Origin: Polyangiaceae bacterium
GTDB taxonomy: Bacteria; Myxococcota_A; Polyangia; Polyangiales; Polyangiaceae
Assembly (NCBI GenBank): GCA_013361525.1
Contig: JABFXY010000026.1
Coordinates: 1 to 64,000 of the forward strand
DNA length: 64,000 nt
Reading direction: 5' to 3'
The notes under the pieces were generated by a model. That model did not search any database and had not been told where the DNA came from. It saw only the letters and a list, made by a program, of their open reading frames with translations. The position numbers and the translations under genes were made by a program. The number at the start of each line of letters is the position of its first letter. Positions within the stretch are counted from its first letter, which is position 1. Below, in pieces: positions 43,546 to 51,100 of the stretch.

Positions 43546-45039
43546 TCAGGGGCGGCGGCGGCGGAGGGCGACGAAGCCCGCGAGCGCCACCAGCGCAATG
43601 AGGCCGCCGCGCGGCGCGTGGGACGAAGAGCCGGCGTTGCAACCGTCGTCGTCGTCGCCACCATCGGACGAGCCGCCGCCATTGCCGTCACCGTCACCGT
43701 CACCATTACCGTCGTCGTCCGTCCCCGGGCCGGGGCCGGGGCCAGGCCCCGGTTCGAACGTCGTACCGAGCTCGAATGCGCCGAGGTCCGGAACGCCGTC
43801 GACAGGCCTGCCGAACGGCTCCATCGCTTCGTTCTTGGTGCCATTGGGCGGCACGCAGTTCGGTACCGACCACGCATTGGGGACCTCGAAGCCCGAGGGG
43901 CCCGCGCCTTCCACGCCGAGGTTCAAGAGCGCGCTGCCGTCGCCCGGGATGTACCCGTCGACGAACCCGGGATCGCCGCCCGTGACGCTGCCCTCGAAGC
44001 TGCCGGGCGATTCGAGCCCTGCCGCGACGAAATTCGCCTTGCCGGTGAGCTGCTCACCCGACGTCCACCACGCGTCGTCGCCATTGACCAGCTCGAGCGA
44101 GCCGCCGTCCGACGTCATGAAGACGTTGTCGTAGAACGAAGCGCTCTCGATGCCCCATTGAAGGCGGAAGAACGCCGACGCATTCGAATTGGAGACGATG
44201 GTGTTGTACGCGAATCGGAAGCGACCGTCGGTGCCGTACTCCTCTTTGTCGCTCCCCATTCGGCTGATGTACCACTGCCCCGGCTGAATCAGGACGTTCC
44301 CCACGACGTCCGCATCTTCGCGCGCGAGGCTCGGATCTTGGCCGTCGGGCGGCACGAGATCGATGACGTGGTAGGCGGGGTTTTCGATCCAATTGCAGTA
44401 GATCTCGTTGCGCTCGGCGCGCGTCTTGACGTTGTTTCCGCCGTTGCCGTCGTGCACGTAAGAGTGCTGGAGGCGAAACACGGAGCCCGGGTACATCGTC
44501 TCGTCGGTCGCGATGTAGATCTGGTGCTCGTATTCGCCTTGGCCGTTCCCGTAGAACTCGCTGTATTCGATCGTCAGCGAGCCCGACTCGAAATCGGTGC
44601 CGAGGATGCCGTGGTTCGGGCAATCGTGGACGACGACGTCGCGAATGGTGACGTCGTCCGCCTTGTGAATGAGGCACGCGCTGGACGCGCCGGTCACCTC
44701 GAAGCCCTCGAAAACGAAATGGGACGCGTGGAGCACGACGCCGTATTCGGCTCCGCCTTCGATGATGGGGCGCTGACCGTTTACGCGAATGCCGCGGATG
44801 GTGATCTTGCTGTCCGGAGTGCCGGAGTTCTCCGGGCGGATGTGCAGGTCGCCGCCATAGGTCGCGCCGCCGTCGACCTCGACGACGTCGCCCGGCGCGA
44901 GCAGGCCGATGACCTCGTCGAGGCTCGCATACTCTTTGTCGGGGCCGACTTGATAGGTGGCGGCGTGGGCCGCGGGGGCGACGAGCAGCGTCGCGACCGC
45001 GGTCGTGGGCTTAAGCAGAGCGCGAAAGGATCGAAACAT
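43546..45039 (-). CDS. Surface parallel beta-helix protein with MYXO-CTERM tail
   Basis: 497 residues from the ATG at 45039, giving a signal peptide (MFRSFRALLKPTTAVATLLV, cut after AHA). The main body is a right-handed beta-helix (pectin-lyase-like), with repeated strands such as HFVFEGFEVTGAS and DDVTIRDVVVHDCPNHGILG. A Pro-Gly repeat and an Asp/Gly-rich stretch precede the MYXO-CTERM tail (CNAGSSSHAPRGG, helix, RRRR). Likely surface-anchored polysaccharide-binding or lyase-like protein; catalytic residues not identified. Confidence 0.85.
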   Translation of the reverse strand: MFRSFRALLKPTTAVATLLVAPAAHAATYQVGPDKEYASLDEVIGLLAPGDVVEVDGGATYGGDLHIRPENSGTPDSKITIRGIRVNGQRPIIEGGAEYGVVLHASHFVFEGFEVTGASSACLIHKADDVTIRDVVVHDCPNHGILGTDFESGSLTIEYSEFYGNGQGEYEHQIYIATDETMYPGSVFRLQHSYVHDGNGGNNVKTRAERNEIYCNWIENPAYHVIDLVPPDGQDPSLAREDADVVGNVLIQPGQWYISRMGSDKEEYGTDGRFRFAYNTIVSNSNASAFFRLQWGIESASFYDNVFMTSDGGSLELVNGDDAWWTSGEQLTGKANFVAAGLESPGSFEGSVTGGDPGFVDGYIPGDGSALLNLGVEGAGPSGFEVPNAWSVPNCVPPNGTKNEAMEPFGRPVDGVPDLGAFELGTTFEPGPGPGPGPGTDDDGNGDGDGDGNGGGSSDGGDDDDGCNAGSSSHAPRGGLIALVALAGFVALRRRRP

Positions 45040-45201
45040 GACCGCAAATTGGTACGCCGGGACGCTCCCGCGGCGCAAGGGACGCGCTCGATCGAGCAGG
45101 ACTTCGCTCGACTTCTCTAGAGCGCTTGAATCGTGTCGGCCCCGACGACAAATGATACGCACGTAGGGATGGTCGCTCGTTTCGCTTCGAGGAAGGTCGC
45201 G

Positions 45202-46413
45202 ATGGTCCGTCTCGCTGCTCCGTTGCTCGCGCTGCTCGTCGCTGCGGCCTGCGGTGACGACACCGGCTCGGGTGGAAGCGGAGGCGGCGGGAACAGCTCG
45301 TCCGGGGGCTCCACCGCGAACGAGGGCGGCCAAGGAGCTCAAACGTCCGACGGCGGCTCGTCCAATGACGGAGGGGGCGGGGAAGGGGGCGCTGCACCGC
45401 AACCGACCATTCCGTTCGTGTACGTGGGTACCGAGGACGGCACCATCGAGCGATACCGACTCGATCGTGAGGACGGCTCGCTCGAGGCGTTGGGCTCGCT
45501 CGATGTCGGTGGCAACCCGTCGTTCCTCGCAGCCGCGCCGGACCACCTCCACCTGTACGCGGTCAACGAAGCCGGCGACGAGGTGATCGCGCTCTCGATC
45601 GATCCGGCGAGCGGGCAGCTCACCGAGCTCAATCGAAAGAGCTCCGAGGGAAACGGCCCGGCCTACGTCTCCGTCGATCGCTCGGGCGCGTGGGTGCTCG
45701 TCGCGAACTACGGCGGCGGGACGGTCGCCGTCCTGCCGATTCAAGCAGACGGAAGCATCGGGGATGCGGTCGACGTCGAGTCACCCGGTGAAAACGCGCA
45801 CCTCGTCCGCACGGACCCTTCGAATGAATTCGTCTACGTCCCGTGCCTCGGCAGTGACCATGTCGCGCGATACGCATTCGATGCCGCGACCGGCGAGCTC
45901 GACGAGCTCGCACCTCCGGCGGATCTTCCCAATGGCACGGGCCCGCGCCATCTGGATTTCCACCCGTCCCTCGACGTTGCCTACGTGATTGGTGAGCTCG
46001 GCGACTCGATGACGACGTTCGCGACGGACGATACGGGCGCGCTGACGGAGACCGGCAGTGTTTCGACACTGCCGAACGGTGCCGACGCCGACGCGAATTA
46101 TTGCGCCGACGTGCACGTCCATCCCAATGGCAAGTTCCTCTATGGCTCGAACCGCGGAGAAGACTCGATTGCCATCTTCTCCCTCGACGCGAGCGGCGCG
46201 ACGACTGCGATGGGGCACATTTCGACAGGTGGCGAGTGGCCTCGCAATTTCGGTATCGACCCGAAGGGCGGCATTTTGCTCGTCGCCAATCAACACTCCG
46301 CCGGCGTGGTCAGCTTCCGTGTCGACGAGAGCACGGGAGATCTGACCGAGCTCGGGACGACCGCGACGGGATCAGGACCGTCGTGGGTGGGCGTCGTGGA
46401 ACAACCTCGCTGA
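45202..46413 (+). CDS. Lactonase-family (YVTN beta-propeller) lipoprotein
   Basis: 403 residues. The ATG at 45202 follows AGGAAGG; open frame upstream is not supported by it. Lipobox VAAAC (Cys 17), a Gly/Ser linker of about 65 residues, then a seven-bladed propeller of the 6-phosphogluconolactonase-like lactonase family (FVYVGTEDGTIERYRLD; GAWVLVANYGGGTVAVLPI; GPRHLDFHPSLDVAYVIGEL; GGILLVANQHSAGVVSFRVD). Exported, so the substrate is unlikely to be cytoplasmic 6-phosphogluconolactone. Divergent from the beta-helix gene. Confidence 0.88.
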   Translation: MVRLAAPLLALLVAAACGDDTGSGGSGGGGNSSSGGSTANEGGQGAQTSDGGSSNDGGGGEGGAAPQPTIPFVYVGTEDGTIERYRLDREDGSLEALGSLDVGGNPSFLAAAPDHLHLYAVNEAGDEVIALSIDPASGQLTELNRKSSEGNGPAYVSVDRSGAWVLVANYGGGTVAVLPIQADGSIGDAVDVESPGENAHLVRTDPSNEFVYVPCLGSDHVARYAFDAATGELDELAPPADLPNGTGPRHLDFHPSLDVAYVIGELGDSMTTFATDDTGALTETGSVSTLPNGADADANYCADVHVHPNGKFLYGSNRGEDSIAIFSLDASGATTAMGHISTGGEWPRNFGIDPKGGILLVANQHSAGVVSFRVDESTGDLTELGTTATGSGPSWVGVVEQPR

Positions 46414-46425
46414 CGTCGTTATCGA

Positions 46426-46788
46426 TCAAGGCGCGCCGCACGCGAGCCATTCGGCGAGCATGTCCCGCTCCTCCACGTCCGGATCGTCGGGGCCCGGTGG
46501 CATCGACGTATTGTCGCCGGCGGAGCGGTTATAGATGTGCTCGGCCTGGTCGATGATGCTGTCGTGGTCGTCGAAGGTGTACGCGCCGGGCGCGCCGCGT
46601 CGCTCTTCGACCCAGCTCCCGTGGCAATACTGGCAATGGCGATCCATGAAGGTTTTGCCGAAATTCTCGTAGGTGAGGTCGGTCCCCTCTTCCGGACAAA
46701 TCGCTTCTTCGAACTCGTCGGATGGGCCACACGCGGAGGCTGTCAGCGCGAGGACGAAAAACGAAGGCATCAAAAGCGCCGCCCTCAC
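46426..46788 (-). CDS. Small cytochrome-c-like lipoprotein
   Basis: 120 residues from a GTG at 46788 that overlaps the TGA of the upstream gene (GTGA), so translation is probably coupled; an ATG at 46770 is the alternative. Lipobox TASAC (Cys 20), heme-c site CQYCH (residues 52-56), and SMPP near residue 96, the usual position of the Met ligand. Lipid-anchored periplasmic electron carrier or sensor. Forms an operon with the beta-barrel gene upstream. Confidence 0.8.
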   Translation of the reverse strand: MRAALLMPSFFVLALTASACGPSDEFEEAICPEEGTDLTYENFGKTFMDRHCQYCHGSWVEERRGAPGAYTFDDHDSIIDQAEHIYNRSAGDNTSMPPGPDDPDVEERDMLAEWLACGAP

Positions 46789-47363
46789 AGCCCCACCTGC
46801 ACGCCGAGGCCGAGCCCCGCGCCGCCGTAAACCTGAGGCCCTCGGTCGTCGGGAAACCCATCCACATACCCTTCGGCCTGAGCGAGAAAGCTCGCCTTCT
46901 TGTACTTCGCGAAGACGACCGAGAGCCCGAGCGCGCCTTCGATCCCGAATCGATGACGAATGCCGTCTCCGACGCCCATGATGTGCCCGAACGTGTCGTG
47001 GTGCATGGCATCGACCGGCGTCTCGTGCGCGTGAATCGCCATCACGCGCAGATGCGGAATGACGACGTCGAACGGCAGGGCGACCTTCGTGCCGATGCCG
47101 AGCAGCATCAGCATTCGCTCGTCGACCGCGCCGTATCCAATGCGACCGAGCACGTCGACGCTGACGATGTCGATGAATTCGAATCCGAGGTGGAGCGAGC
47201 CTTGAACGTTGGGATCTTGCTCCCATGTGCTGGCTCCGCCGCTGACGGCGCCCTCTGCATAGAAGTCCGTCGCGTGCGCTTCATGCGGACAGGCGAGGAA
47301 CAGGACGGTGGCGGCGACGAAGGCGGCGAGCGCGTGAACGACGATGCGGCGGGGGAGGTTCAT
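46785..47363 (-). CDS. Outer-membrane beta-barrel protein
   Basis: 192 residues with a signal peptide cut near EAHA-TDF. The mature part alternates short strands and turns (GGASTWEQDPNVQGSLHLGF; FIDIVSVDVLGRIGYGAV) and ends in an amphipathic strand (GAGLGLGVQVGL). Looks like a small beta-barrel of the OmpA/porin-like superfamily. Coupled to the cytochrome-like lipoprotein gene, suggesting a joint function in the outer membrane. Confidence 0.75.
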   Translation of the reverse strand: MNLPRRIVVHALAAFVAATVLFLACPHEAHATDFYAEGAVSGGASTWEQDPNVQGSLHLGFEFIDIVSVDVLGRIGYGAVDERMLMLLGIGTKVALPFDVVIPHLRVMAIHAHETPVDAMHHDTFGHIMGVGDGIRHRFGIEGALGLSVVFAKYKKASFLAQAEGYVDGFPDDRGPQVYGGAGLGLGVQVGL

Positions 47364-47529
47364 GCCCCCTTGGTTGGAAGCCGATCGGATACTTCTGAGT
47401 CGGATCTCTGCTCGTAGGCCGTCAACTTCATGTCAGCAGGATTGCCGCGGCGGGCGCCAAAAAGCGGCACGAAACAAAACGCTCCGGCGGGCTCGCGGGC
47501 CTACGGCTCAGCGATTAGATTGCGCGGCG

Positions 47530-47823
47530 ATGCGACCCACCGGCCGAAACCTGCTCCGGCTCGTCAGGCTGGTCGTCGCGACCCTGGTGCTCGCGTTCGT
47601 CGCGACGCCGGCGCCCCCGCCGGAGCGCACCGCCGACGCGCATGCGCTCGTTGCGTTCGCATCCGTTGCCTCGACGCGTCCGGTTCAGGTGGTGCCGCGC
47701 TCGGTCGTGCGGCGCGACCTCCCGGTTGCAGATCGAGCGTCCGTCGCCGAAGCGAGCGTCGACGAGGTCGAGCATCGGCCTGCGCGTCGGCTGCACGTGA
47801 TCCATTGCGTGTTTCTCTGTTGA
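47530..47823 (+). CDS. Small exported protein, unknown
   Basis: 97 residues from the ATG at 47530. A hydrophobic segment near the start (LVRLVVATLVLAFVATP) could be a signal or anchor, followed by an Ala/Val-rich chain ending HVIHCVFLC. No family and a weak ribosome-binding site. Composition is coding-like but the call is tentative. Confidence 0.45.
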   Translation: MRPTGRNLLRLVRLVVATLVLAFVATPAPPPERTADAHALVAFASVASTRPVQVVPRSVVRRDLPVADRASVAEASVDEVEHRPARRLHVIHCVFLC

Positions 47824-47916
47824 GCGCGCCCCGTTCCGAATCGTCGTGAACGCGCGGATCCGCGCGCGGCGCCTCGTGCTGCCGCGCCGCCGGGCCGCGC
47901 CGTCAGCACAACGTTC

Positions 47917-48144
47917 GTGCTTTCGGAGGCTCGTGTGTCGAAATCTTCAGCGTCGAAACCTTCTCGTCGCCCGGGGATACCCGTGCGCATCCTGCGTTTT
48001 TTGTATCAGCGCCTCGTGCGCGGCTTTCGTGTCGCGTTCATGCTCGGCGCGGCGTTTGGTCCTTTTGCGCCGCCGCCACCACCGCCGCCGCCTCCTCCGA
48101 TCGAGGACAACGACGGCGACGGACAGACCCGCGACGAACAATGA
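47917..48144 (+). CDS. Small poly-Pro protein, unknown
   Basis: About 75 residues from a GTG, with a possible later GTG. A basic start and one hydrophobic segment (GFRVAFMLGAAFGPFA) lead to a run of ten prolines and an acidic tail (DNDGDGQTRDEQ). Tentative. The other strand does not offer a better gene. Confidence 0.4.
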   Translation: MLSEARVSKSSASKPSRRPGIPVRILRFLYQRLVRGFRVAFMLGAAFGPFAPPPPPPPPPPIEDNDGDGQTRDEQ

Positions 48145-48165
48145 CGGACCACGCCCGGGCGAGCG

Positions 48166-51100
48166 TCAAAACGCGTAGCGAGCGCCTACACCGGGCGCGA
48201 TGAGGAACCATGCCGGGCCGGTCAGATCTTCGCCGCCGAACGCACCAATGCCGTCGACGGCGGCGTCGACCTCCCGGCGTGCGTCCCATTGCGGTCGGAC
48301 GAGCGCGATGACGACGAGCGCCTGTACCCCGAGTGATACCTCGAACGATTCGGTGATCGGGTAAGCGACGCGCACCTCGGGGTCGACGTATACCGAAGCC
48401 GAGAACGGCTTCTGAACGACCGGGCCTGCCTGATAGGTGAAACCATCGTCGAGCTCGAAACGCCCCGTCCGCTCGTCGTGCGTCTCACCGATCATCGCGC
48501 CCGCGCCGAGGCGCAAGAGGACGGGGACGACCTGACCAAAATGGTAATGGACGTGCGCGCCCACCATTCCGGCGAGCACCGTCACACGATCGTCGATACG
48601 GCCGTCTCGAGACGGCAGCCCGACCGGTTGGACCGAGCTCGAGCGGCTCTCCACCGAATGGCTGGTCGTGATGTATCCGCCGCTGATGCCGATGCCGACG
48701 CCGATTCCGAATTCGTATGCACCGTGCAAAAGCGCCAATCCACCGAGCCCGACGCCGCTGCTGCACGCGTCGTCGCAGCCGTTGGAGGTTCCGCCGAAAT
48801 AGCTCGGAAAGAGGTTCAACGAGCCCGAGGCTTCGAGCGTGATCTTGCCGGGGATCTTCCAGCGGTCGTCGTCCTCGTCGCGGTCGAGCGGAATGTTGAG
48901 GACCGACGGTGAGTCCTTGTCGAGGACGATCTCGCGTCGCGCCGTGAGGAATCCGTCGGCGGCAATTTCGATTCGATGTTTGCCGGCGGGCAGCGGCCCT
49001 TCCCACGTGCCGCGACCAACCGGCACCGAATTGATCGTGACGAGCGCGGCGGCGGGCGCAGGCTCGACACGCAATGATGCATCGAGCCGGACGGCCGCCA
49101 GCTCGAGCGACGTCGTTCGGTCGCGCTCGATGGGGGCCGACGTCGGCGGAACGCCCAGTCCCTCATCGCCGCGCAATGTGACGACGTGTTTGCCGACCGC
49201 CAGCTGCCCTTCGAACGGCGTCTTTCCGACCTCCACCTGGTCGACGATGACGGTGAGCGTCTTGCCGCTCTGCTCCTCGATCCGGAGCGTTCCCGACTCC
49301 TTCAGCTGAACGAGCTTCGCCTCGACGCGCGCAACGCCGCGACCGGCGACGTCGATGCGGGTCTCGAAGGGCTCGTAGCCCTTCTTGAAGACGCGAACCA
49401 CGTGGTTGCCCGCCGCTACACGGAGCGGTGCCGTCGCCGGATAGGTATCGCGCACCCGTCCGTCGATGACGATCGTCGCGCCGGGCTCCGCGGAGTCGAC
49501 CTCGATGGTGCCCACCATTGCGCGAAGGTCGGTGATCGCCTGCGTCGCCTCCTTCTTCTTCTCCTCGTCGACGTCGGGATATTCGCGAAGCAGCGTCTCG
49601 TACATCTCCAGTGCTTCGTCCGCACGTCCGAGCTGACGCAGGCTGAATGCGGCGTTCTGGGTCGCGGCCCTCGTGGGGTGGAGCCGCCGCGATTCGAGAA
49701 ACTCGGCGAGCGCGGGCGCCCATGATTTCGACGCTACGAAGCCGAGGCCTTTCTCGAATCGACGCCGCGCTTCTTCCTTCGCGGAATCGTCGGCCGGCGG
49801 CGAGGTGGGAGTATCGCTCGCGGCTGCGCTCGGTTTCTCCGGCCCCTTCACGTCTTTCGGTTGGGCCTCCGCCGGTTTCGGCGAAAAGAGGCCGATGGCT
49901 GCGAGCGCCGCGGAGAGGCCGGCGGCGAACCGGCGGCGGCGAATGGCAATCGCCGCCACGGCGAAGAACGAAAGGATCCAAGTGGTGTCTCCCCGTCCCG
50001 ACCTGCTCGCCATTTTGCAATCGCAGCTCGACGGCTCGTCGGCCGGTGGTCGCGCCACGCACCGGCCCTCGAAATTGCACGCAAACGGATCGGTGCAGTC
50101 GCTCACGTCGGCGCACGAGGTCCGGCAGGAGCCGTCGGGCTGGCAGGTATAGGGACTGCAATCGACGACCTCTCCGTCCGGCGTCGTCGCGAGCGATCCG
50201 TCGCATTGGCCGGCGACACACGCCCCTTCGTCGCAATGAAAGCCGGTCGCGCATTCATCGTCGGTCTCGCACGCCGTGAGGCAGGCCTCGGGACCGCAGG
50301 CGAACGGATCACACGGTCCGACCGTTTCGGCGCATTGCGTTCGGTCGGCTCCGTCGCATACCGGCATATCGCAAGGATCCGCGGGCGCTTCTTCGGCACA
50401 GGCCGGACGATCCCCGTGCGGCGCGCCCGTCACCGGGACGCAAACGCCGACGCTTCCTTCCTTGTCACACGCTTCGCATTGTTGGGTGCAAGCCGATTGG
50501 CAACAAACCCCGTCGACGCAGAACCCTGTCGCGCATTGGTCGTTGCCCTCACACGGCGCGCCTTCCGACAGCACACACGCGTCGTCGGGATCGAGCTCCG
50601 GTGGGACGTCCCCGCAGACGCCGTCCGCCCCACTGCCTTTGCGAGCCGCGGTGCATCCGTCGCACGAGCCGTCACACGCCTCGTTGCAGCACACGCCATC
50701 GGCACAGAAGCCCGAGGCGCAGTCCGCTCCGAACGTACACGGCGCGGCGCTGACCGCGGGCTCGACCGAGACGGGCAATGCATTGCTGAGCACGCCGTTG
50801 ACGACGACACGCAATCGACCGGATCCGGTGTAGCTCGTCGCGGGCACGGTCCATGTCGCCGATCCGTCCGTGAACTCCTCGATGGTTCCCTCGACGACCG
50901 TGCCGTGGAGGTCGGACTGCCATAGCCCGATCGGATAGTTCGACGCCGAAGCATTGGTCGCGCCGCCGCTCGCCTCCGGTCCGCGCAGGCCGGATCCGAT
51001 GATCGTGACCGTCGTGCCGCCGACGGCGCTCGCTGGTGCTTCGGTGAGCACGGGCCGCCACGCGACGGCGTTCGTCGCGGGCACGAACAGCGAAGCGGTT

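Noticed and set aside
43618..45120. + strand open frame of 500 codons opposite the beta-helix gene
   Set aside because: No signal or fold; the minus strand has a signal peptide, beta-helix repeats and a MYXO-CTERM tail.
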